Shown in pieces: positions 8,785 through 17,696 of a DNA stretch of 64,000 nt (position 1 is its first letter; every line of letters begins with the position of its first letter). The stretch covers positions 248,001-312,000 of the forward strand of contig NZ_BDCM01000012.1 in assembly GCF_001613505.1 (NCBI RefSeq), in the 5' to 3' direction. Made by a program: the position numbers and the translations under genes. Origin of the DNA: Nocardia mikamii NBRC 108933 (GTDB taxonomy: Bacteria > Actinomycetota > Actinomycetes > Mycobacteriales > Mycobacteriaceae). The notes under the pieces are model-generated. The model had not been told where the DNA came from and did not search any database. It was given only the letters and a program-made list of their open reading frames with translations.

Positions 8785-10100
8785 ATGGGGAGGCAAGCGC
8801 GGCTCGCGCGACTTCGTCAGGTGAGCGGACTGGCGGCGCCCGTCGTTCTCACCTCCGCGACGACGCTGGTGCTGGGCGTGACCGATACCGCGCTGCTGGG
8901 ACACCACTCGCTCGGAGCGCTCGGCGTCGCCACACTGGTCCTGCCGGTATGGATCTGCTGTACCGCGCTGGTGGTGCCGTGGGGGTCGGCCACCCAGATA
9001 CTGGTCGCCCGCCGGCACGGCGGCGGGGACGTCGACGCGGTTCGGACCGTGGCATCGACCGGGCTTTCGGGCGCCGCCGCGGTCGGTGTGACGGTCGCGG
9101 TGGCCGCGGCGGCGGCCGCACCCGTGATCGTGGCGGTGACCGCGCCGACGGGCCCGGATCGGCGTGAAGCGACGGTCATGTTGTGGATTCTGTTGTGCGG
9201 GTTGCCGTTCACGGCCGTCACGGCTCATCTGCGTGGTGTACTCGCCGGCATCGGTGACACGCGATCCGGCGCCCGGGTCGCGGTGGCGGTGGCCGTACTG
9301 AACGTGATGGTGTCGTGGATCCTGATCTTCGTCGCGGGGTGGGGGCCGGCGGGTCCGCGGTCGGTTCGACCACCGCCGTCGCGGCAGGCACGGTCGCCCT
9401 GATCCCACGCGTTCGCCGGGCCCTCGGCCTCGCAACCATCCGGGTTCGCGCGGACCGCACGGTATGGCACGCAGTAACCGGGCTCGCGGTGCCGGATGTC
9501 GTATTCGGAGTCGTCGGCTACGGCAGTGACGCCGTGATCGCGGCAGTGGTGGCGCGAGCGGGGACGGTGAGCCTGGCCGCGCACCGGGTGATGAGCCTGG
9601 CGGTATCGCTGGTGTGGATGCTCGTGTTCGGAATCGGTGTGGCGGTGGCGGTTCTGGCGGGCCAGTGCCTCGGCGCCGGCGACGATCGCGAGCGCCGCGC
9701 TGTCGTGCGGGCCGGCGCGGTGCTGATGGTCGGCACCTCGGGCGCGGTCGCGCTGCTGCTCACCGCGCTGTCACCGGTGGTGTTCCGGCTCTTCACCGGT
9801 GACGCCGCGGTGAGCGCGACCGGGCGCGGGGTGGTGTGGTCGTTGCCCGTGCTGGCGCCGGTCATGTCGATCGGCATGGTCTACGCCGCCCAGCTGCGCG
9901 CGGCCGGGAACACGAAAGCGGTCATGTCCGCGTCCGTGTTCTCGGTCGTCTGCGTCACCCTGCCCACGGTGTGGCTCGCGGTCGCGGTGCTGCACTGGGG
10001 GCTGCCGGGTGTCTATCTCGGGATCGTGGCGGGCTGGACCGCGCGCGCCGCGGCCACCCGCCGGTGTTGGCGAGCTCGCGCCGCCGTTACCCCAGCTTGA
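8785..10100 (+). pseudogene. MATE-family efflux transporter, interrupted by a -1 frameshift
   Basis: Two overlapping frames together make one MATE transporter of about 438 aa. The first frame (from ATG 8785) carries the N-terminal half, with the ATTLVLGVTDTALLG segment typical of the family, but runs into a stop at 9402. The second frame continues the same protein to 10100 with the C-terminal helices. The switch falls near 9340-9350, at a run of five G residues; adding one G would restore TGG GGG GCC GGC and a continuous reading. Either one G was lost in the genome, making this a pseudogene, or the base is a sequencing error. MATE proteins export cationic drugs using ion gradients. Its end overlaps the convergent secreted-protein gene by 14 bases. 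Confidence 0.8.
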
Positions 10101-10497
10101 ACACGTTGGCCTTTCCGGAGACCACGGTGTCCTGAGGATCCACCAACGCCACCCGGACCTGCACGGTCTGGCCCTGCTGCAATTGGGCGGGCGACCCGTC
10201 GGGCCCGGTCAGCTCGACAACGGTGCTCTGCGTTTGCCCGTTGCACGTGACCTGCGGTTGGGTACCCATCGCGGACGGTGCGTCGGCGTTGGGATCGCCC
10301 ACCATGACCTTGACCGCGGACGTGCCGGAATTGGCATCACAGGAGTAGTCGACCCCGACATTGGCCGGCCCTACCCCTTTGATGTCGATGGTGTTGGCGG
10401 CGAGCGCTGGAGCGGCCGTCGATACAGCGGCCAGCCCCATCCCTGCCAGGGCGGTGACGACAAGAGCTGAGCTTCGGTAGTTCCGGCCGGTCATCAT
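10087..10497 (-). CDS. Small secreted protein of unknown function
   Basis: A 136-aa protein with a clear Sec signal peptide (hydrophobic core around SALVVTALAGMGLAAV, cleavage near PALAA-N). The mature part is about 100 residues, rich in valine, threonine and polar residues as in an all-beta domain. It has two cysteines (in DYSCD and VTCNG) that could form one disulfide. I do not recognise a family. AGGAGG stands nine bases before the ATG at 10497; a second ATG follows directly at 10494. It is convergent with the MATE gene, its 3' end overlapping it by 14 bases. Confidence 0.75.
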   Translation of the reverse strand: MMTGRNYRSSALVVTALAGMGLAAVSTAAPALAANTIDIKGVGPANVGVDYSCDANSGTSAVKVMVGDPNADAPSAMGTQPQVTCNGQTQSTVVELTGPDGSPAQLQQGQTVQVRVALVDPQDTVVSGKANVFKLG

Positions 10498-10695
10498 CGA
10501 TCTCGTCCTCCTGGCTCGTAGTACGAACGGTGATACCGAATAGGGGTGGAACACCGGGTGTCGCAACGCGGATCAGCGGACGCGGCGACACCGTTATCGA
10601 GCAATGGTGTGGATACCCGGAAGCACGAGTTCAAACTCGCGGCCTGATCGGTGGATGCGCGACGCCGCGCTCGGCCACAGCGAGCTCGCGCCGAC

Positions 10696-11718
10696 CTAGG
10701 CGAGCGCGGGTTTCCACCCCAGCTGCGGAGCGATCAGCTCCACCGTGTCGTGCAGGATCTGCTCGTAGTCCGCGCGATGGAACTCGTAGGGCAGCTCCAG
10801 ACGCAGTTCGCCGGTCTGCGCGAGGACCGGATCGGCCCGCAGCTGTTCCAGAATCTGCTCGGCGGTGCCGACGACGTCCGGGGCGAACAGCACCCGCCGC
10901 TCACCCTGCGGGCCGAGGGTGCGTTCGTGGCGGCCGGCGGCATAGGCGCGGTACCGCGCCCGGGTCGCGCGGTCGGCGCTGTCGAACGGGACGATCACCC
11001 GGCCTATCGCGACGCGCGCCGGTCGCGACGGATCGATGCGCTCGCGGTAGTCCTCGATGAGTCCGAGCTGGGCGGTCACGAAATCGTCACTGCGGTCACC
11101 GAATACGATATTCCCGCTCAGCAGATTCAGTCCGTTCTCCGCCGCCCAGCGCACCGAGCGGGTACTCCCACCTCCGTACCAGACGCGGTCGGCCAGGCCG
11201 GGGCTGTGCGGCTGCAGCCGAGGGCGCTGGGTGTTCCCCGGCGAGTGGATGACCGTGTCGGCGTCGCCCAGGTAGCGGCCGCGCAGGTTGTCGATCAGCC
11301 GGGCCACCCGGCCGTAGGACAGGTCGAAGCTGCGCCAGTCGCCGTCGAAGACCAGATCACCGATCAGATCGGCGTGCGGTGGCGTCCCCGCGCTGAAACC
11401 CGGCTGCAAACGTCCCTCGGACAGCACGTCGGCCAATGACAAGTCCTCGGCCAGCCGGAACGGGCTCTCGTACCCGATCGGAATCACCGCCGCGCCCAAC
11501 TCCACTCGGCTCGTACGCTGGGCGGCCGCGGCCAGGAAGACCGCTGCCGAACCGACTCCGTGCTCGAGATGCCGCTGCCGGATCCATGCGCCGTCGAACC
11601 CCAGTCGCTCGCCGTATTCGAACAGTTGCAGCGTGTCCTCGAGGCCGGTGTACGGATCGTCGTCGAGATAATTGCCCGGGGTCAGAAACGCCAGCGAACC
11701 GATCCGCGGCGCGCTCAT
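10696..11718 (-). CDS. LLM-class flavin-dependent oxidoreductase
   Basis: A 340-aa luciferase-like monooxygenase (TIM barrel using FMNH2 or F420). It shows the family's opening strand GSLAFLTPGNY, the GAWIRQRHLEHGVGS segment after strand 2, and the AAVIPIGYESPFRLAEDLSLADVLSEGRLQPG stretch that shapes the flavin site. The ATG at 11718 overlaps the stop of the DUF1684 gene as ATGA, so the two form an operon with coupled translation. The substrate is unknown; nocardial members often oxidise or reduce F420- or FMN-dependent small molecules. Confidence 0.88.
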   Translation of the reverse strand: MSAPRIGSLAFLTPGNYLDDDPYTGLEDTLQLFEYGERLGFDGAWIRQRHLEHGVGSAAVFLAAAAQRTSRVELGAAVIPIGYESPFRLAEDLSLADVLSEGRLQPGFSAGTPPHADLIGDLVFDGDWRSFDLSYGRVARLIDNLRGRYLGDADTVIHSPGNTQRPRLQPHSPGLADRVWYGGGSTRSVRWAAENGLNLLSGNIVFGDRSDDFVTAQLGLIEDYRERIDPSRPARVAIGRVIVPFDSADRATRARYRAYAAGRHERTLGPQGERRVLFAPDVVGTAEQILEQLRADPVLAQTGELRLELPYEFHRADYEQILHDTVELIAPQLGWKPALA

Positions 11719-12539
11719 CCCTGACGCTCGTAGGGAATCTTCTCCCCCGCCTCGACCGCGATCGGCAGCCGGTTCTCCGCCGGCGGCAGCGGGCAGGTCG
11801 CCAGATCGGTGTACGCGCACGGCAGATTCACCGCACGGTTGAAGTCGAGCACCACCGTTCCGTCGGCATCCGGCGCCGGCACCTGCAGCACCCGATTCGC
11901 GGCGTAGGTGGTGACTCCGGACGTGGCGTCGGTGAACAACACCGATAGATCGCCGGGGTTCTTGCCGGGAAAAGCGGTGAGGCGCAACGGCTTACCGTCG
12001 ATCTCGAATTCGACCTGCCCCGGCGCATCGTAGACGTGCTCGAGTCCTTCCACCGCAGCGCCGACCGTCGTCGGCCGCGGCTCCTCGAAGGCCACATACC
12101 GTCCTGTGACCGCCCACTCCGGGTCCGGTACGAACGCCGGAGTGCCGCGAAAAGAGGTGCGCAGCGGGGTGTTCGGGTGCCGAGGGCGCACGATGTCGTG
12201 GCCACCTCGCTTGGCGACCTCGATCACCGCGTCTGCCCAGACGGCGTTCACCCCACCGCGCTCCGGGATGACGCCGAACCCGTAGCGGCCACGCACCGGC
12301 TCGCCGTCGACGACCAACTCTTCGTCCTCGTCGAGCACGACCACCACGCCGTCGGCCCCGGTCGACCAAGCACCGGGGGCATCATCGAAGCGCTGCGGGT
12401 TCTCGGTGAGCCAGTGCAGACTCGTGATGGCGAGAAAGCCGTGCCGGTCGGACAGGTGCGCTTCCTGCCGCCGATGCCATTCCTGCCACTCGGCGGTGAA
12501 AGTGTCCGCGTCGGTGGGCGACGGTGCCGGTGTTGCCAT
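11715..12539 (-). CDS. DUF1684 domain protein
   Basis: A 274-aa protein of the DUF1684 family, a beta-rich cytoplasmic fold of unknown activity. Family marks are WHRRQEAHL near the start, LTAFPGKNPGDLSVLFTDATSG near residue 190, and the C-terminal VVLDFNRAVNLPCAYTD..CPLPPAEN segment. The last motif suggests a metal or small-ligand site but no function is established. It is the first gene of a two-gene operon with the LLM oxidoreductase, whose start overlaps its stop codon, so the two proteins may act together in a redox step. Confidence 0.88.
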   Translation of the reverse strand: MATPAPSPTDADTFTAEWQEWHRRQEAHLSDRHGFLAITSLHWLTENPQRFDDAPGAWSTGADGVVVVLDEDEELVVDGEPVRGRYGFGVIPERGGVNAVWADAVIEVAKRGGHDIVRPRHPNTPLRTSFRGTPAFVPDPEWAVTGRYVAFEEPRPTTVGAAVEGLEHVYDAPGQVEFEIDGKPLRLTAFPGKNPGDLSVLFTDATSGVTTYAANRVLQVPAPDADGTVVLDFNRAVNLPCAYTDLATCPLPPAENRLPIAVEAGEKIPYERQG

Positions 12540-12726
12540 GGTTTCGATGTAAGCGGATGCCTCGACCCGCGCACAGGCTTCCGCTCAGCCCGAACACAAT
12601 TCGAGTGCCGGTCGGCGACCGGGACCGGAGATGGTCGTGTGCGCGGCCGGTAACCGGGTACGAGCGTGGGAATCGGCTGAACTGTTCGTGCAAACCTCGG
12701 CGAAATCGCGCGAAACTACCTCTACC

Positions 12727-13911
12727 CTAGGCAACCGGAACAGTGTCGTCCTGCCGGGCCCGCAGCTGCGCCGGGCGGTGCTTGCCGTCGGAGAACCAGT
12801 GGTGCGAGCCCGGTTTGCGGGCCTCGGTCGCCAGATGCTTGATCCCCGCCTCGCACGCGAACTCCTTGAGCTTCTTACCCGCGAACCCGCCGAAGTACAG
12901 CCGCATGGCGGTCTCGTCCTTGTGACCGAGCTGATAGATCCCGGCGTCCCGGCCGAAGCTGAGGCACATGGCGGGGAAGGCGAGGTCGATCGCCGAGGGC
13001 TGTTCGCCCGCGATGCGGTGCAGGACGGTGTCGGCGGCGTGCGCGCCCAGGCAGTACGCCGTGTAGGCGCTCATGCGGAACGGCAGATCCGAGGGTGCCG
13101 ACGAATCACCCGCCGCGACGATGCGTTCGTCGTCGACGCTGGTCAGTGTCTCGTCGGTGAGCAGCCGCCCGGCGGCATCAACGCTCAGTCCGCTGCGACC
13201 GGCCAGCTCCGGTACGCCGAAGCCCGCCGCCCAGATCGTCACGGCACTGGCCAGGGTCCGGCCGTCGCGGAGTACCACAGCGTCTCGCGCGATCGCGGTG
13301 ACGGTCGCATCAGATCCTTCGACGACCTTCACTCCGAGTTTCGCGAGATATTTGTGTGCCGTGCGCCGCGCCTTGGGATGCAGATACGGACCGAGAACGC
13401 TGCCGCACACCAGGGTGACCGCGCGCCCTTGTCCGGCCAGCTCGGCGGCGGTCTCGATCCCGGTCGGCCCGCCGCCGATCACCGTCACCGCGGCCGACGA
13501 GGGCGTATCGAAAAGGACCGCGCGCAGCCGCTGCGCAGCCTCCAACGTCGCTATCGGATAGGCGAATTCGGCCGCCCCGGGCACCTGCGGCGCGGGGATG
13601 CCACTGCCCACCGCGTAGATCAGATAGTCGTAGCCGATGCTGTCGCCGCCGGCCAGCTGCACCGTGTGTTTCGCCGCGTCGATCCGCGTCACGCTGTCGA
13701 CGACCAGCCGCACCTTCTCGGCCAGGACATCCGGGTAATCGACGACCGCCTCGTGTGTCGCGCCCACCAGCTGGTGCAACCGCAGCCGCGGAACGAAGAC
13801 CCGGCGGGGGTTGATCACCGTCACCCGCACGTCGTCACGCCGCGTGAGGCGGTTGGCCGCCATCACCCCGGCGTATCCGCCACCGACTACGAGGACTTCG
13901 TTGTTCTTCAT
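12727..13911 (-). CDS. FAD-dependent pyridine nucleotide-disulfide oxidoreductase, NDH-2-like
   Basis: A 394-aa flavoprotein with two Rossmann dinucleotide motifs: VVGGGYAGVMAA at residues 8-19 for FAD and VIGGGPTGIETA at about 144-155 for NAD(P)H. The layout matches type II NADH dehydrogenases and AIF/FSP1-like oxidoreductases, which pass electrons from NAD(P)H to quinone or another acceptor. It lacks an obvious C-terminal membrane helix. The ATG at 13911 follows GGAGG at good spacing; the open frame to 14058 adds an unconserved arginine/proline-rich lead and was rejected. It appears to be a single-gene unit. Confidence 0.88.
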   Translation of the reverse strand: MKNNEVLVVGGGYAGVMAANRLTRRDDVRVTVINPRRVFVPRLRLHQLVGATHEAVVDYPDVLAEKVRLVVDSVTRIDAAKHTVQLAGGDSIGYDYLIYAVGSGIPAPQVPGAAEFAYPIATLEAAQRLRAVLFDTPSSAAVTVIGGGPTGIETAAELAGQGRAVTLVCGSVLGPYLHPKARRTAHKYLAKLGVKVVEGSDATVTAIARDAVVLRDGRTLASAVTIWAAGFGVPELAGRSGLSVDAAGRLLTDETLTSVDDERIVAAGDSSAPSDLPFRMSAYTAYCLGAHAADTVLHRIAGEQPSAIDLAFPAMCLSFGRDAGIYQLGHKDETAMRLYFGGFAGKKLKEFACEAGIKHLATEARKPGSHHWFSDGKHRPAQLRARQDDTVPVA

Positions 13912-14100
13912 TGTCTTCCTCCGTTTGCTGAGGGGGTCGGGCATAAGACGCCGCATCCCCCGCAGCTGTGACAGCGCGTGAGGTGGATCACGAAAACCCG
14001 GATCGGGTCGTGGCCGGCTGATCGCCGATTCGCCGGAACCCCGCCGGTTCACAACCAACCCAGGCGGGCCGCTGCGACCCGGGCCGGCCGCTGACGGACG

Positions 14101-16026
14101 TCAGCGATCCGGACTCGGACCCGAGGCTCGGCTCGGCGGTGCCGTTACTGCACGTGCCGGTGCCGCGGAGGGTTTCTCGGCCTCGGGAACATCGCTGGGC
14201 GCCGCGCGTGGCGCCACTTCGCAGGCATTCGGCGCCGGGACACCGGACAACCGTTCGCCCAGCCACCGCGTCGACCCGAGAAAGCCGTCGAAGTAGCCGA
14301 GGATATGTTCCCCGCCCACGACGCTCTTCGTGGCCGGAACTCCCAGAGCGCACTGTTCGGCATAGAACGCCTCGGCCTTCGCGACCGGCATCCAGGGATC
14401 GTGCACGCCGTTGTAGACATAGATCGGCATGCCGGCCTTCCGGCCCTTCAGGCTCAATCGCCGGAACATCGTGTCGGCGAACTCGGTGTGAAGTGGGTCG
14501 GCCATATTCGCCACGGCCGCATAGGGTACGAACACTCCGATGTCCGCCATGGTCGAACTGCACACATCCTTGAGCGGGGAAATGGCCGCCCATTGCGCCA
14601 GATGATTCATGCGGCTGAGGATTTCGGGATGTTCGCGGGCCAGCGCGAGCGTCACGGTCAGCATCAGTCCCGAGGCGTAGGTGCCGTCGAAGGTCTTCGC
14701 GAAGGATTCGTAGTCGACGGGCAGGCCGCCCATCGCGGCCCCGGCCAGGTGGGGAGTCAGTTCCGGAGCGTATTCGTGCGCGAGCATCGCGGCGGCATAG
14801 CTGGCGATGGCACCGCCGGAATAGCCGGTCATCGCGAAACGGCTCTCGCCGAACTCCTCCGGCATCAGATGGCGTACCGCCCGCACGGTGTCGAGCATGA
14901 TGTGGCCGGCCACGGTCGGCTCGGCATAGGCCATCAAGGGCCCCTCGTGGTCGGGGATCACCACCGCGTAGTTCCGGCTCGCCGCCCACATCGTGGGTGA
15001 CGGGACGAAATCGTTGCCGGTGCCGCCGGTCGTGATGTCGAATCCGTGGGAGAACACGTAGCCGGGAGTGCAGCGCCGGTTGAGCGCGTTGATCGGCGGC
15101 GCGTTCAGCAGCACCGGCCGGCTTCCCGGTCCGGTCCACCGGCCGAAGGGCAACAGCAGCGTCGCGGTCCCGAAGGAGGGCGCACCGGAGGAGTTCGTAG
15201 TCCGGAATTTCACCTGTATCGCCCGCTGAACCGGCGTGAGCACCGTCAGGAAAACCATCGGCACCCCCGGCCAGCTGACATCCCGCGATTCGATGACGTC
15301 GCCGGGTGCGTAATGCGCGAGATCCGCCGGTGCCTCGTCGAAGAACGGATCCCCCGTCGGACTGGATTGAATCGCCTTCCACAGCGCCTGCGGATCCGAC
15401 GACCCGCCCGGATCGGCGGCAGCAGACCCGATTCCGGGCAGCACCGACGTCGGCGCGGGAATGGTGTCGTCGAGCCATTTCTGAAATGCCGAAGGACCTG
15501 GATCGTGTTGGGCGACCGGAGGTTTCGGCTCGGATGCCGCAGTGCCCGGATCGGCCGCCGACGGCTCAGATCGATCGGAGGTCGACGGCGCAGCCGGACC
15601 GGCCCCGGACGGCACAGCAGAATCAGCGGCCGACGGCGACGCAGGACCGGCCCCGGACGGCACAGGCCGATCGATAGTTGGCGGTGCAGCCGGAACGGCC
15701 CCGGACGGCACGGCACTATCAGCGGCCGCCGGCGCAGCAGGGCTCGTCGCGGACTGCGCGGGCCGGTCGGAGGTTGACGGCGCGGCCGGGGCCGAGGCGG
15801 AAGGCGCGGCACTATCGGGTCCGGGCGGCTCGCCTGGACTGAGCGCTGAAGGAACAGCTCGCTCAGGGGTGGACGGCTCGCCCGGGCTCGATGCCGACGG
15901 AGCTGTCGGGCCGGTAGTGGACGGTGCCGGGGTAGGCGACGGCGGGTCGGCGAGCGCGGCGGCCGGCCCCCACACCACTGCGCACCCGATCGCCAGCGTA
16001 ACCGCGACGCTCCGCAGACATTTCAC
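14101..16026 (-). CDS. Secreted LIP-family lipase with long Pro/Ala/Ser-rich linker
   Basis: A 641-aa protein starting at GTG 16026 with a Sec signal peptide (about residues 1-26, ending ALADP). Residues 28-180 are a low-complexity Pro/Ala/Ser region. A secretory-lipase (LIP, PF03583) alpha/beta-hydrolase domain follows, with nucleophile Ser403 in GYSGGA and a likely oxyanion region near LLNAPPINAL. The C-terminal His is probably in VVGGEHILGY. LIP enzymes hydrolyse acylglycerols outside the cell. The linker probably spans or anchors in the envelope so the catalytic domain sits away from the membrane. A paralogue without the linker lies at 61408-62844. The last 50 residues are again Pro/Ala-rich. 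Confidence 0.88.
   Translation of the reverse strand: MKCLRSVAVTLAIGCAVVWGPAAALADPPSPTPAPSTTGPTAPSASSPGEPSTPERAVPSALSPGEPPGPDSAAPSASAPAAPSTSDRPAQSATSPAAPAAADSAVPSGAVPAAPPTIDRPVPSGAGPASPSAADSAVPSGAGPAAPSTSDRSEPSAADPGTAASEPKPPVAQHDPGPSAFQKWLDDTIPAPTSVLPGIGSAAADPGGSSDPQALWKAIQSSPTGDPFFDEAPADLAHYAPGDVIESRDVSWPGVPMVFLTVLTPVQRAIQVKFRTTNSSGAPSFGTATLLLPFGRWTGPGSRPVLLNAPPINALNRRCTPGYVFSHGFDITTGGTGNDFVPSPTMWAASRNYAVVIPDHEGPLMAYAEPTVAGHIMLDTVRAVRHLMPEEFGESRFAMTGYSGGAIASYAAAMLAHEYAPELTPHLAGAAMGGLPVDYESFAKTFDGTYASGLMLTVTLALAREHPEILSRMNHLAQWAAISPLKDVCSSTMADIGVFVPYAAVANMADPLHTEFADTMFRRLSLKGRKAGMPIYVYNGVHDPWMPVAKAEAFYAEQCALGVPATKSVVGGEHILGYFDGFLGSTRWLGERLSGVPAPNACEVAPRAAPSDVPEAEKPSAAPARAVTAPPSRASGPSPDR
15487..15945 (-). 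repeat. Degenerate repeats coding a Pro/Ala/Ser linker
   Basis: Within the lipase gene, residues 28-180 repeat short units built around AADSAVPSGAGPAAPS and STSDRPAQS, visible in the DNA as repeated GGC/GCC-rich blocks of about 60 bases. Such repeats can change length by slippage. Confidence 0.7.
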
Positions 16027-16381
16027 GACAACACACCCGCCCTGTCAGAGTTGTACTCGAACCGAAGGTCGTGCAGAAGTGGAACAGTCCCGGCAAATCC
16101 GGCACACAAGGGGCGCACGTCGGCAGCGGCCGACACCGCACCAACTTCCGAAAGATACCCCCGGACCAGCACACTTCGGGGGATCTGCGACGGCACACCA
16201 CCTCGTGTCCTCGAGCGGCCTGTACCCGGCACCAGCCTCTGCTGCGGCAACCTCGCCGTCGGAACCGCCTCCCGCGGCATCTCACCCATGCCGGTGCGCG
16301 GCATTCCGCCGTTGCCGGTGTTCGAGATGTAGCGACGTCGGTTCGTGCCCGGCGAATCGCGACTGCACCACCGACGATCAC
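16027..16381. other. Non-coding stretch upstream of the lipase
   Basis: This stretch holds the 5' region of the leftward lipase gene. Several short open frames cross it on both strands, but none has a ribosome-binding site, recognisable domain or plausible composition. I see no convincing promoter or repeat in it. Confidence 0.5.
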
Positions 16382-16600
16382 ATGAGCCGCGTCCGCACCG
16401 CATGGTCGATCAGCTCGAAGAGCGTCCAGCCCGTGTTCATCGCCCTGGGTGGTCTCATAGCGGGCGCGACGAGCCCACGGGTGGCGATCGGTTGCGCGGC
16501 TGCCGCCCTCCTCGGCGGCTCGGCCCTCCTGCCCTGGCGGACCGAGACAACGCCGCCACGCGGCATCGACGGGAGCTCATTCGCACAACGCGCGGTGTGA
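16382..16600 (+). pseudogene. Remnant of an MFS transporter C-terminus
   Basis: A 72-aa frame beginning MSRVRTAWSISSKSVQPVF reads like the last two transmembrane helices of an MFS exporter, with the helix-connecting stretch IALGGLIAGATSPRVAIG and the LLPWR ending seen in such proteins. No in-frame coding for the preceding ten helices exists upstream, and there is no good ribosome-binding site. It is best read as the surviving tail of a deleted transporter gene. The assignment rests on pattern memory and needs a database search. Confidence 0.5.
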
Positions 16601-16642
16601 CAGCGGCAGCCGGACCACCATGTCTCAAGTCGGGGCGGAACG

Positions 16643-17587
16643 CTAGCGCCCGCCTCCGGATGATGGAAGTTCACCGGGGCGGTGTCGCTCCAGCGCCCAC
16701 GCGGGCAGTGGTTCACGCGCCGACAGCCACTCCTCAGGTATTCCGCGTATCGAACCTCGGGAGCCGACTCCGGTGTACGCGGCCACGATTCCGCCGACGA
16801 TCGCAGCTGTGGTGTCCGCGTCCCCGCCCGCCTCGACGCAGGCGGTGACCGCAGCCGGATAGTCGCCGAGGAAGGTCGCGGCCGCCCACAGGGTGAACGG
16901 CACCGTATCCTGCGCGCTGACCCGGGCGCCGTTGCCGAGTTCGTAGGCCGCTTCGGCCACGGATCGGCCGATCAATTCCCGGGCTCGACGGATACCGTCC
17001 GCGGTGCGCCCGTCGACCAGGTACGGTTCCACCGCATCCAGCAATTCGCCGGGCGCACAGTCTTTTCCACGTACCGATGCGGCATGGCCGGCCGCGACGG
17101 CGACCGCCATGGCGCCGACGATCGCCTCCGGATGACGGTGGGTGATCTCGGCGGAGCGCGCCGCCTGCGCCGCCGCCCGGTCCGGATCTCCGGCGAAATA
17201 GGCCCCGAGCGGAGCGACCCGCATCGCGGCGCCGTTCCCCCACGACCCGTTCCCGCCGAACACCGCGCCTGCCGCGTCGGCCCAGGGCATGCCGTCGCGA
17301 ATCTCGTGCAGCACAACGACTGTGCCCGGCCCGTAACCACGGTAGGGCTCACATCGTTCGGCGAACACGGCCGCGAGCGCATCGCGGTCGATCCGGCCGC
17401 GGTCGAGGATCTCCGTGTACACCGAACAGGCCATCTCGGTGTCGTCGGTCCACTGCCACGGAGGCACGGGCGCTCGCCCGGCGTGAAGATCGGATACGGA
17501 CCGTCCGGGAACGAAGAACTGCGCACCCAGCGCATCGCCCACGGACAAGCCCATGAGGCTGTCATATGCGGTATCGGAGTTCGGCAT
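16643..17587 (-). CDS. ADP-ribosylglycohydrolase family protein
   Basis: A 314-aa member of the ADP-ribosylglycohydrolase (DraG/ARH) family. It has the opening motif GLSVGDALGAQF, the metal-binding WTDDTEM (about residue 48), and the second metal site GDADTTAAIVGGI near residue 255. These aspartates bind two Mg ions that cleave N- or O-linked ADP-ribose from proteins or nucleic acids. All expected metal ligands are present. The ATG at 17587 is preferred over the longer frame to 17620, which adds a cysteine-rich lead. No ADP-ribosyltransferase is visible nearby. Confidence 0.9.
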   Translation of the reverse strand: MPNSDTAYDSLMGLSVGDALGAQFFVPGRSVSDLHAGRAPVPPWQWTDDTEMACSVYTEILDRGRIDRDALAAVFAERCEPYRGYGPGTVVVLHEIRDGMPWADAAGAVFGGNGSWGNGAAMRVAPLGAYFAGDPDRAAAQAARSAEITHRHPEAIVGAMAVAVAAGHAASVRGKDCAPGELLDAVEPYLVDGRTADGIRRARELIGRSVAEAAYELGNGARVSAQDTVPFTLWAAATFLGDYPAAVTACVEAGGDADTTAAIVGGIVAAYTGVGSRGSIRGIPEEWLSAREPLPAWALERHRPGELPSSGGGR

Positions 17588-17696
17588 GCGCGAACAAGCG
17601 TGCCAACAAAAGCCAACCACCGCAAGACTCGGTTCGAGCCGACATCACGGTGTGCCGGCCGGATACCGGATGGCCCCGGCACGCACGCCGGGAATC

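Noticed and set aside
16051-16332. A 93-aa forward open frame in the gap upstream of the lipase
   Set aside because: No Shine-Dalgarno site, odd Cys/Arg/Pro composition and overlapping equally long frames on the other strand.
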